Below the pieces are notes generated by a model. That model did not search any database and was not told the origin of the DNA. It saw nothing but the letters and a program-made list of their open reading frames with translations. The position numbers and the translations under genes were made by a program. A stretch of DNA of 59,361 nucleotides from Clostridia bacterium BRH_c25 (GTDB lineage Bacteria; Bacillota_A; Clostridia; Lutisporales; Lutisporaceae): the NCBI GenBank assembly GCA_001515955.1, contig LOES01000070.1:1-59361 (forward strand), written 5' to 3'. Position 1 is the stretch's first letter, and each line of letters starts with the position of its first letter. This document shows positions 52,267 to 59,361 of the stretch, one piece after another.

Positions 52267-53859
52267 ATGAACAATGGGAGAGTAAAGAAAACAATAGCTG
52301 TTGCACTTGTATGCGCACTTCTGACTGTAGCATCAATAGCCGGTTATATAGCAAATGCCGCCGGTTCATTGAACTCAGAAACATCAGTTGAAGGCTCAAA
52401 GGCTGCAGATAATGCGGCTAAAGGAAGCTCAGCCGGTTATGAAGCGATTTTTGAAAGGGACAGTGTTATCGATATCAAGGTCGAAATAGCTGAGGAAGAT
52501 TGGAAGAGCATCCTGGATGATCCCTTAGCCGAGGAATATAAAAGTGCAAACGTTACAGTAGATGGTGTAACTGTAGAGAATGCAGGCTTCAGGACAAAAG
52601 GCAACCTGACATTAAGATCTGTTGCAAACAGCGAATCGGACCGGTACAGCTTCAGAATCAAGCTGGATAAATATGTTGACGGGCAGACACTTCTTGGGCT
52701 TGATGAATTTGTTGTAAATAATATGTATTCAGATCCTTCCTATTTGCGTGAGTATCTAAGCTATGAAGCACTCAGGGAAATAGGTGCGGAAGTGCCGGAG
52801 GCAGTTTTCGCGAATATCTATATCAATGATGAGCTGTATGGTTTCTATCTATGTGTCGAAGCAGTAGATGACAGCTTCCTGGAAAGCAGCTTCGGCAATA
52901 ATAACGGTAACTTGTACAAACAGGAACAGGGCAGTACACTTCAATATGTTGAAGGCAGCAATTATGACAAAAGTGAGTTAAAGGTCGGAGATGATGAAAG
53001 CAAAACCGATCTGAAGGATTTTATCAGGATTCTGAATGAAATGCCGGAAGGCGGAAAAGGCGGCATTGAAGGTGTATTGGATGTAGACAGTGCATTAAAA
53101 TATATTGCAGTAAATACTGTTCTTGGTAATTATGACAGCTACAACGGGAACATGGCACAAAACTATTACCTGTATGGGCAGGATGGCAAATTTACTGTGA
53201 TTCCCTGGGACTATAACATGTCACTGGCCGGCTACGGAGGTGGAGGAGATGCTGCAACCATTCCGGTTGATGAACCTGTTATGGGGGTAAACATGGAGAA
53301 GCTTCCACTTATTGATAATCTGCTGGCAGTAGATGAGTACAAGGAAAAGTATCATGAATATATAAAGGAACTGCTAAGCTACCTGGAAGGCTTTGAAAAC
53401 AGAGTTGCAGAGCTGTCAAATATTATAAGACCTTATGTTGAAGCAGATCCGTCAAAATTTTATACAATGGAGCAATTTGAAGCAAGTATAAAATATTCTG
53501 AAACAAATACTGCAATAAATGCAGAAACAAAAACTGATGCTTCCGGGAATAATTCTGAAAGCATAAATAACAATGCAGCCAATGGACAGCAGCAGATGCC
53601 TCAGGATATGCCTCAAGGTATGCAGCCGCCACAAGATAGATTCGAAGGAGGCAACAGGCCTGAACCACAGGCAGGGGGAGCGGGTGATATGAAAGGTGGA
53701 CCCAAGGGAGGCATGGGAATGATGGGGAACTCAACTTCAATAATAAATTTTATAAGAGATAGAGTAGAAAATATTACAAAGCAGCTGAATGGAGAGCTTC
53801 CTACCACTGGGAATACAACCATGAACAATGACAGAGGAGGAATGAGGCCAGGGAAATAA
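52267..53859 (+). CDS. CotH-family (spore coat kinase-like) secreted protein
   Basis: A 530-aa protein with an N-terminal TM/signal segment (VALVCALLTVASIAGYIANAA). The CotH domain (residues about 55-330) has ERDSVIDIKVEIAEEDW, GFRTKGNLT, YEALREIGAEVP, INDELYGFYLCVE and the Asp-rich IPWDYNMS motif. The last 100 residues are low-complexity, rich in Gln, Gly, Met and Pro. The leading ATGGAGGAG at 52252 is the ribosome site, so ATG 52267 is the start. CotH proteins in spores are protein kinases. Here the surface-protein context with VTC/DUF4956 is typical of Clostridia. Confidence 0.85.
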   Translation: MNNGRVKKTIAVALVCALLTVASIAGYIANAAGSLNSETSVEGSKAADNAAKGSSAGYEAIFERDSVIDIKVEIAEEDWKSILDDPLAEEYKSANVTVDGVTVENAGFRTKGNLTLRSVANSESDRYSFRIKLDKYVDGQTLLGLDEFVVNNMYSDPSYLREYLSYEALREIGAEVPEAVFANIYINDELYGFYLCVEAVDDSFLESSFGNNNGNLYKQEQGSTLQYVEGSNYDKSELKVGDDESKTDLKDFIRILNEMPEGGKGGIEGVLDVDSALKYIAVNTVLGNYDSYNGNMAQNYYLYGQDGKFTVIPWDYNMSLAGYGGGGDAATIPVDEPVMGVNMEKLPLIDNLLAVDEYKEKYHEYIKELLSYLEGFENRVAELSNIIRPYVEADPSKFYTMEQFEASIKYSETNTAINAETKTDASGNNSESINNNAANGQQQMPQDMPQGMQPPQDRFEGGNRPEPQAGGAGDMKGGPKGGMGMMGNSTSIINFIRDRVENITKQLNGELPTTGNTTMNNDRGGMRPGK

Positions 53860-53893
53860 AAATATCCCGCAAGAAATTGCGGGATATTTTTAT
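53860..53893 (+). terminator. Terminator after the CotH gene
   Basis: A perfect 13-bp stem (AAATATCCCGCAA with its complement) with a GAAA tetraloop, followed by TTATT. Confidence 0.88.
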
Positions 53894-53967
53894 TGGTTCC
53901 GTATCGTTCTTCAACTGAATATATTGTATATAAAAGGGGTTAATGCCTCGGAGAGGTGAGGTTGAAG

Positions 53968-54867
53968 TTGGATTCATTAAAGCATATATCCAAAGTTTTC
54001 GAAACAGCGGAACAAATTACTTTTGATGATTCCTCCAGGATTGTTTTAATGAGTGATTGCCATAGGGGTGATGGGAGTTGGGCTGATGATTTTTCCAGGA
54101 ACCAGAATCTTTATTTTGCGGCCTTGACCCATTACTACAAAGAAAAATACACTTATATAGAAATTGGTGATGGGGATGAGCTTTGGGAAAATAGCAGATT
54201 TTCTGACATTAAGCAGATGCATAGTGATGTTTTCTGGCTGCTGTCCAAATTTTATAATGAAGGCAGGCTTTATTTGATTTTTGGCAATCATGATATGGTG
54301 AAAAAGGATAAAAGATTTGTAAAAAAAAATTTATATCAGTATTATAATGAGCCGAAGAGAAGGTATAATCCCCTATTTATAAATATAAAGTTTCATGAAG
54401 GGTTGGTTTTAAGGCATAAGACCACAGGTGACAAAATTTTTTTGATACATGGGCATCAAGTGGATTGTTTAAACTACCGGTTGTGGAAGTTAGCCAGATT
54501 TTTAGTCAGATATTTATGGAGGCCACTCACTACATTCGGAGTAAACGACCCAACCAGGGCAGCAAAAAATTACGATAAAAAAGAAGCAGTAGAAAAGATA
54601 CTTACTAAATGGGTAACAAGGGAAAAGCATATGCTAATTGCCGGGCATACCCATAGGCCTATGTTCCCCGAGGTAGGCGAGCCGACCTATTTCAATGATG
54701 GAAGCTGTGTCCATCCACGCTGTATAACAGCAATCGAAATATCAGAGGGACAAATCCTGCTTGTTAAATGGAACGTAAAAACAAAGAATGACGGCACATT
54801 GTTCATAGGCAGAGAAGTGCTTGCAGGACCAAGAAGGCTAAAGGAGTATTTTGAAACAAAGGGATAG
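53968..54867 (+). CDS. Metallophosphoesterase
   Basis: A 299-aa calcineurin-like phosphoesterase. Metal-site motifs run in order: MSDCHRGDG (D-x-H), GDGDE (GD), FGNHD (GNHD), IHGHQVD and AGHTHRP (GHTH). The arrangement resembles UDP-diacylglucosamine hydrolase relatives, but Clostridia lack that pathway, so the substrate is unknown. AGGTGA at 53954-53959 best fits a TTG start at 53968; GTG 53956 is within the site itself. Confidence 0.8.
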   Translation: MDSLKHISKVFETAEQITFDDSSRIVLMSDCHRGDGSWADDFSRNQNLYFAALTHYYKEKYTYIEIGDGDELWENSRFSDIKQMHSDVFWLLSKFYNEGRLYLIFGNHDMVKKDKRFVKKNLYQYYNEPKRRYNPLFINIKFHEGLVLRHKTTGDKIFLIHGHQVDCLNYRLWKLARFLVRYLWRPLTTFGVNDPTRAAKNYDKKEAVEKILTKWVTREKHMLIAGHTHRPMFPEVGEPTYFNDGSCVHPRCITAIEISEGQILLVKWNVKTKNDGTLFIGREVLAGPRRLKEYFETKG

Positions 54868-54932
54868 GTCCATAGTAACCATATGAAAATATTTGTATAG
54901 GACACAGGTAGAAAATTATCAGTCTCAAATAG

Positions 54933-54971
54933 GGCAAATGCCTGGTATAAGTGGTATACCGGGCATTTGCC
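54933..54971 (+). terminator. Strong hairpin after the metallophosphoesterase
   Basis: GGCAAATGCC-T-GGTATA pairs with TATACC-G-GGCATTTGCC (one mismatch). No T-run follows; it lies just before the htpG promoter. Confidence 0.55.
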
Positions 54972-54986
54972 ATGTTATTGTATGTA

Positions 54987-55015
54987 TTGACAAGTGGCTT
55001 CGAATATGATATATA
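54987..55015 (+). promoter_or_regulatory. Sigma-A promoter of htpG
   Basis: TTGACA (54987-54992), a 17-base spacer and TATATA (55010-55015). Confidence 0.75.
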
Positions 55016-55026
55016 AAAAATAAGGA

Positions 55027-55053
55027 TTAGCACTCAATGAACGAGAGTGCTAA
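55027..55053 (+). promoter_or_regulatory. CIRCE element (HrcA operator)
   Basis: TTAGCACTC-N9-GAGTGCTAA matches the CIRCE consensus perfectly, 11 bases after the -10. It predicts HrcA repression and heat induction of htpG. Confidence 0.95.
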
Positions 55054-55093
55054 TAAATATGTGCATATCATTTTTATGGAAGGAGAGATATAC

Positions 55094-56974
55094 TTGGCAA
55101 AAAAACAGTTTAAGGCAGAATCTAAAAGACTGCTGAATTTAATGATCAACTCAATTTACACTCATAGAGAGATTTTTCTCAGGGAGATTATATCAAATGC
55201 AAGTGATGCAATTGATAAGATTTATTACAGAACACTGACCGATGACTCTTTAAATTTCGATAGAGACAACTACTATATTAAAATAGTCCCTGACAAGACA
55301 AATAAAACATTGAGAATTTCCGACACAGGCATTGGAATGACAAAAGAAGAACTGGATGATAATCTTGGAGTCATTGCTAAAAGTGGATCTTTGACATTCA
55401 AAAAAGAAAACGAAATAAAAGATGGGTATGATATAATCGGGCAGTTTGGTGTAGGATTCTATTCCGCATTCATGGTAGCTGACAACGTTACTGTTATAAG
55501 TAAGGCCTTAGGCAGTGAAGAAGCCTATAAGTGGGAGTCCAAAGGGGCAGAAGGCTATACCATTGAACCCTGTGAAAAGGATACTGTCGGTACAGATATT
55601 ATATTGAAGCTTAAAGAGAACACAGAGGATGAGAAATTTGATGAGTATCTTGAGGAATATAGAATAAAAACAATTGTTAAGAAATACTCTGATTTTATTA
55701 GGTATCCGATTAAAATGGATATAACCGGAAGAAGACTTAAGGAAGGCAGTGAAGAAGAATACGAAGACTATACTGAAGAGCAGGTTGTGAACAGTATGGT
55801 TCCAATATGGAAAAAGAACAAGAACGAGCTTAAGCAGGAAGATTATGACAATTTCTATTCCGAGAAGCGTTATGGCTTTGACAAGCCATTAAAACATATA
55901 CATATAAGTGCAGATGGTGCTGTGAGCTATAATGCGATTTTATTCATTCCGGAAAAGATGCCCTTTGATTTCTACACAAAAGAATATGAAAAAGGCTTAG
56001 AGCTGTATTCAAACGGTGTTTTAATCATGAATAAGTGTGCAGACCTGCTGCCTGACTATTTCAGCTTTGTAAAAGGAATGGTTGATTCTGAGGATCTGTC
56101 TCTCAATATATCCAGAGAGATGCTGCAGCATGACAGGCAGTTGAAGCTTATTGCCAAAAACATCAAAAACAAAACAAAGAGTGAGTTGGAAAATTTATTA
56201 AAAAATGAAAGAGAAAAATATGAAGAGTTCTATGAAGCCTTCGGAAGACAATTGAAATACGGTATTTATAGTGACTTTGGGAGCAATAAAGAGATACTTC
56301 AGGACTTGCTGATGTTTTATTCATCAAAAGAAAAGAAGCCGGTAACTTTAGATGAATATGTCTCAAGGATGCCGGAGGGGCAGAAATATATTTATTATGC
56401 GTCAGGGGAATCAAATGAAAGAATCGAGAAGCTGCCGCAAACAGAACTTGTGTCCGATAAAGGCTATGAAATCTTGTACTTCACAGATGATGTAGACGAA
56501 TTTGCTATAAAAATGATAATGGCATATAAAGATAAGGAGTTCAAATCCGTATCAAGCAGCGATCTGGGTATAGAAATTGAAGAAAATGAGAATTTGCCCG
56601 GAGAGGACGAAAAAGATAATAAAGAACTGTTTGAGCATATGAAAAATATTTTATCAGGAAAGGTTAATGACGTAAGGGCATCAAAGAAATTGAAAAATCA
56701 TCCTGTATGCCTGTCCAACGATGGTGAGCTTACAATAGAGATGGAGAAAATATTAAACTCAATGCCCAATAATCAGAACATAAAAGCAGATAAGGTTCTG
56801 GAAATAAACATAAACCATGATATGTTCAAATCATTGAAGGATGCTTACGAAAGTGACAAAGACAAGCTGAAGCTGTTTACAGATTTATTGTATAATCAGG
56901 CTCTTCTTATTGAAGGTTTGCCGATAAATGATCCGGTAGAATTTACCAACAATATATGTAAAATAATGATATAA
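55094..56974 (+). CDS. htpG: Chaperone protein HtpG (Hsp90)
   Basis: An ATP-dependent homodimeric chaperone of 626 aa. GHKL ATPase motifs are [20 protein letters not shown] and [15 protein letters not shown]. The middle domain contains the catalytic Arg in LNISREMLQ, and a C-terminal dimerisation domain follows. TTG 55094 is the start: AAGGAGAG lies just before it, while the ATG at 55037 falls inside the CIRCE operator. Regulation is by HrcA from the perfect CIRCE box. The terminator at 56977 follows. Confidence 0.95.
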   Translation: MAKKQFKAESKRLLNLMINSIYTHREIFLREIISNASDAIDKIYYRTLTDDSLNFDRDNYYIKIVPDKTNKTLRISDTGIGMTKEELDDNLGVIAKSGSLTFKKENEIKDGYDIIGQFGVGFYSAFMVADNVTVISKALGSEEAYKWESKGAEGYTIEPCEKDTVGTDIILKLKENTEDEKFDEYLEEYRIKTIVKKYSDFIRYPIKMDITGRRLKEGSEEEYEDYTEEQVVNSMVPIWKKNKNELKQEDYDNFYSEKRYGFDKPLKHIHISADGAVSYNAILFIPEKMPFDFYTKEYEKGLELYSNGVLIMNKCADLLPDYFSFVKGMVDSEDLSLNISREMLQHDRQLKLIAKNIKNKTKSELENLLKNEREKYEEFYEAFGRQLKYGIYSDFGSNKEILQDLLMFYSSKEKKPVTLDEYVSRMPEGQKYIYYASGESNERIEKLPQTELVSDKGYEILYFTDDVDEFAIKMIMAYKDKEFKSVSSSDLGIEIEENENLPGEDEKDNKELFEHMKNILSGKVNDVRASKKLKNHPVCLSNDGELTIEMEKILNSMPNNQNIKADKVLEININHDMFKSLKDAYESDKDKLKLFTDLLYNQALLIEGLPINDPVEFTNNICKIMI

Positions 56975-56976
56975 AA

Positions 56977-57007
56977 GAAAGGCTTCTCTAGGGAAGCCCT
57001 TTTTTTA
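56977..57007 (+). terminator. Terminator after htpG
   Basis: AAAGGCTTC pairs with GAAGCCCTTT (one bulge), followed by a T-run. Confidence 0.85.
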
Positions 57008-57133
57008 TCATTATTTTGGTAGGTTTGACAAATTTCGGATTATATATTATATTATAGTATTGGGAAAATTAATAATCTGTTAATGCATACAAGAATTTAT
57101 AACAAATTTTCTGTTTGCGATGGAGGAATTCTT

Positions 57134-58594
57134 ATGAATAACAATCTCAGGAACTCAGGAGTAGGTATTATAGGCAACATTCCATGGGGTACACACATTG
57201 GTCAGTTATATTCCTCAAAGGTAGACTTTTTTATTGTTGGAGCACCATATATTCAGTCAGGCTTAATGAATAATGAATTATGCATATGGATTTATTCTCA
57301 AAACACAAGCTATGAAGAAATAATAGATATTATAAGTGAACATGTAGAGGATATTGATACATTCCTTGTAAGCGGTCAATTAAAGATAATTCCATACACA
57401 GAATGGTATATAGAAGATAATAGCTTTAATGATGTCAGGGTAAACAGGCAGTGGAATGATCTTGTGAGATATGCTTTAGATAATGGGTTTGATGGCCTTA
57501 GAGCAATTGCAGATACATTCTGGTTGGGAAAAAGCTATTACAGAACTTTTTCACATTATGAGCATAATATTAACAAAATTATATCTGAATTGCCTTTCAT
57601 TGTGATTTGTCTTTATGATGCCAGTAAAGTGGATATATTTGAAGCTGCAGGAATAATTAAGAATCACAGTTATGTAATAGTCACACATGAAAATGACCTG
57701 GAGCTTATTAAGAATATAGAACTTCTTATTAAGGATAAACAATTGGAAGAAAGTGAAGAAAAGTATAAGAAGAGTAAAGAATTGTTAAACAATACTCTGG
57801 AATATGACAAAATGAAAACTGAGTTTTTTTCAAATATCTCTCATGAGTTGAAGACTCCTCTCAATGTTATTCTGGCTACCATTCAATTGTTGAAATCTCA
57901 AAAGAATCAAGCCTATCTAGGCATGAAAGAAAATAAATACCTAAAGATCATGCAGCAGAATTGCTATAGATTACTAAGACTTGTAAATAATCTTATAGAT
58001 ATAACAAAAATTGATTCAAATTATTACGAAATCAGGCTGCAAAATTATGATATTATCAGTCTGGTGGAAGGAATAACAATGTCTGTTGCTGAATATGCAA
58101 TGGATAAGGGTATTACCATCCTTTTCGATACCAACACCGAAGAAAAGGTAATGTCATGCGACCCTGACCAAATTGAACGGATTATTTTAAACCTTCTTTC
58201 AAATGCAATAAAATTCACGCCAAAAGGAGGTAACATTTGGGTGACTATTTTTGATCAAGGGGAAAAAATTGAGATAGCTATAAAAGATACAGGAATAGGT
58301 ATACCTCGGGATAAACAGGAATGCATATTTAATAGATTTCAGCAGGTAGATAAGTCATTGGCAAGACAATCTGAAGGAAGCGGCATAGGTTTATCTCTTG
58401 TAAAAGCTTTAGTTGAGAAGCATAATGGGAAAATTACTCTAAATAGCGAATTGGATAAAGGAAGCGAGTTTATTATAGAAATTCCATGCAATATTTTGAT
58501 AGGGCTAGAAAGTAAATCAAGTATTCAGCAGAATCATAGTGACCACAATTATGTTGAAAGAATCAGCGTAGAGTTTTCGGATATCTACTCATAA
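57134..58594 (+). CDS. MEDS-domain sensor histidine kinase
   Basis: A 486-aa soluble kinase with no TM helices. Residues about 10-190 form a MEDS (DcmR sensory) domain: PWGTHIGQLYSSKVDFF, ELCIWIYS, FDGLRAIADTFWLG and ELPFIVICLYD. A short coiled coil leads into HisKA (NISHELKTPL) and HATPase_c (NLLSNAIKFTP, DTGIGIP, GSGIGLSLVKAL). GGAGG selects ATG 57134 over 57083. No response regulator is adjacent. MEDS domains are thought to sense small, often one-carbon or hydrocarbon-related, ligands; the ligand is unknown here. Confidence 0.85.
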   Translation: MNNNLRNSGVGIIGNIPWGTHIGQLYSSKVDFFIVGAPYIQSGLMNNELCIWIYSQNTSYEEIIDIISEHVEDIDTFLVSGQLKIIPYTEWYIEDNSFNDVRVNRQWNDLVRYALDNGFDGLRAIADTFWLGKSYYRTFSHYEHNINKIISELPFIVICLYDASKVDIFEAAGIIKNHSYVIVTHENDLELIKNIELLIKDKQLEESEEKYKKSKELLNNTLEYDKMKTEFFSNISHELKTPLNVILATIQLLKSQKNQAYLGMKENKYLKIMQQNCYRLLRLVNNLIDITKIDSNYYEIRLQNYDIISLVEGITMSVAEYAMDKGITILFDTNTEEKVMSCDPDQIERIILNLLSNAIKFTPKGGNIWVTIFDQGEKIEIAIKDTGIGIPRDKQECIFNRFQQVDKSLARQSEGSGIGLSLVKALVEKHNGKITLNSELDKGSEFIIEIPCNILIGLESKSSIQQNHSDHNYVERISVEFSDIYS

Positions 58595-58672
58595 AGGGTT
58601 AAAGGGAGAAGAAACCGGTTCTCTTGTCTCTTTGAATTAGAAAGGGAATTTGAATATACAGAGAGGTGTAAT

Positions 58673-59092
58673 GTGAAAAAATATAGTTTTGTTTATAACA
58701 ACAAGGAGTATGAGCTTGGTGAGGATAATTGCAGCTATGTAATTAATGATGAAGAGCATCCTGTTGCAGGGATTGAAGGGCCTGACATAATAGAGCTGCT
58801 ATGCGGGCAGGAGACAGTTGATTTTGGAATAGAATATTATGACACACCCTGTCAAAACTGCCTGGCAGGTAAAAAAGAGAAAAGCAAGTATTTTAAATTT
58901 CTTGAATATCACTTTTTTATATTCACGAAGGAAGGCAGATATGTGATAAGCAATATATCAAAGGAATATGAGGATACTTCATTCAACAGGCTGGTAAAGA
59001 AAGGTATAGTCGACAACAGCTATGTTGCAAGTGTTGCAGTATGTGTTGAGTGCGGAGACTACTCGATAGAAATTGAGCAGTGTGATGTGTAG
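58673..59092 (+). CDS. Small Cys-pair protein of unknown function
   Basis: A 139-aa soluble protein starting at GTG 58673 after AGAGAGGTG. Two Cys pairs are visible: CQNC (about 61-64) and CVEC (about 123-126), probably binding one zinc or iron. The rest is mixed alpha/beta with many acidic residues. I do not recognise a family. It is followed by a bidirectional terminator. Confidence 0.6.
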   Translation: MKKYSFVYNNKEYELGEDNCSYVINDEEHPVAGIEGPDIIELLCGQETVDFGIEYYDTPCQNCLAGKKEKSKYFKFLEYHFFIFTKEGRYVISNISKEYEDTSFNRLVKKGIVDNSYVASVAVCVECGDYSIEIEQCDV

Positions 59093-59107
59093 CACGTATA
59101 TTATAAC

Positions 59108-59141
59108 AAAGCAGGATTACTTGCATAAGTAATCCTGCTTT
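59108..59141. terminator. Bidirectional terminator between convergent genes
   Basis: AAAGCAGGATTACTT and AAGTAATCCTGCTTT are exact complements with a GCAT loop. A- and T-rich ends allow termination in both directions. Confidence 0.85.
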
Positions 59142-59170
59142 AGCTTGTGCTGCATTAGGAAATATACTTG

Positions 59171-59361
59171 TTAAGCACTTATCTTCTTATTCTTGGAATT
59201 GCTCCCAAAGAATGTGTTTATTGTAGTTACGATTAATACAATCGCCAGTACAAAGAGGATTGAGGCGATAGATCCAATTATAAGATTTCCGCCTGCGAAG
59301 TTGTTTTTGGCCACCAGTACAAGTGCTGTAAGTGTTACTGCAAACATAAACACCATCGGTA
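59171..59361 (-). CDS. C-terminal end of a membrane protein, possibly CstA
   Basis: The frame is open to the window edge, so only the last 63 or so codons are present. Two hydrophobic helices (FMFAVTLTALVLVA and SIASILFVLAIVLIVTTI) and a short basic tail (SKNKKISA) are visible. The pattern resembles the end of carbon-starvation/peptide transporter CstA, but the fragment is too short to be sure. Confidence 0.4.
   Translation of the reverse strand, partial: PMVFMFAVTLTALVLVAKNNFAGGNLIIGSIASILFVLAIVLIVTTINTFFGSNSKNKKISA

Noticed and set aside
55037..55093. Longer N-terminus for HtpG
   Set aside because: The ATG lies in the CIRCE operator, and a strong ribosome site precedes TTG 55094, where the normal Hsp90 sequence begins.
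1..59361. CRISPR array, prophage, transposase gene, rRNA or tRNA genes
   Set aside because: No regular spacer repeats, phage structural genes, transposase motifs or tRNA-like cloverleafs with CCA-type ends were found on reading both strands; a tool scan would be more reliable.

Overview
The window looks like chromosomal DNA from a low-GC, anaerobic Gram-positive of the class Clostridia. The signs are strong AGGAGG-type ribosome sites, frequent TTG/GTG starts, consensus sigma-A promoters, a CotH-family gene, a perfect CIRCE box, and an RND pump with no outer-membrane partner. No rRNA, tRNA, CRISPR array, prophage or transposase gene was seen. The window starts in intergenic DNA and ends inside a minus-strand membrane-protein gene.

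Region 1 (1-21166) is one large catabolic locus, nearly all on the + strand. The first half closely resembles the Thermotoga-type myo-inositol pathway: iolN (creatininase-fold hydrolase), a zinc dehydrogenase, iolM, iolI, a chemoreceptor, iolO, a cupin-XRE regulator, a CUT2 sugar ABC transporter (xylF/G/H-like) and iolG. Two near-identical promoters (222-250 and 6763-6791) drive iolN and iolO. The second half (14526-21121) is an unusual tail: malic enzyme, a LarA-type nickel racemase homologue, an archaeal-type (type II) GAPDH, an archaeal-type phosphoglycerate kinase that has lost a phosphate-binding Arg, and a split transketolase. I propose that this tail is a transketolase route for an inositol-derived keto-sugar acid. 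Transketolase would remove a C2 unit. The GAPDH/PGK pair would oxidise the remaining C4 aldehyde acid with ATP formation. LarA and malic enzyme would convert the resulting hydroxyacid to pyruvate. This is inference, but it gives every gene a role.

Region 2 (21167-36000) holds resistance and transport genes: TetR with an RND pump and adaptor; a GNAT; a lipoprotein; TetR with a 40-aa membrane peptide and an ABC exporter, whose promoter spacer is a perfect operator; a nitroreductase and MarR that share an operator; and a MATE pump.

Region 3 (35500-44830) holds a Spy/CpxP-like secreted protein beside a two-component system, several small regulators and unknowns, and a zinc-ribbon gene. Next to it lies a TfoX C-terminal-domain gene whose conserved Cys codon is an in-frame UGA. 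A MarR with FtsH and a cardiolipin synthase follow.

Region 4 (44857-59361) holds a LysM-VanY carboxypeptidase, a modular intergenic repeat, a luxE-luxC fatty-acid reductase pair, and a two-component system divergent from a VTC/DUF4956/CotH operon. It continues with a metallophosphoesterase, CIRCE-controlled htpG, a MEDS-domain histidine kinase, a Cys-pair protein and the end of a CstA-like gene. Two structured-RNA candidates (4602-4739 and 9076-9230) lie in the inositol locus.
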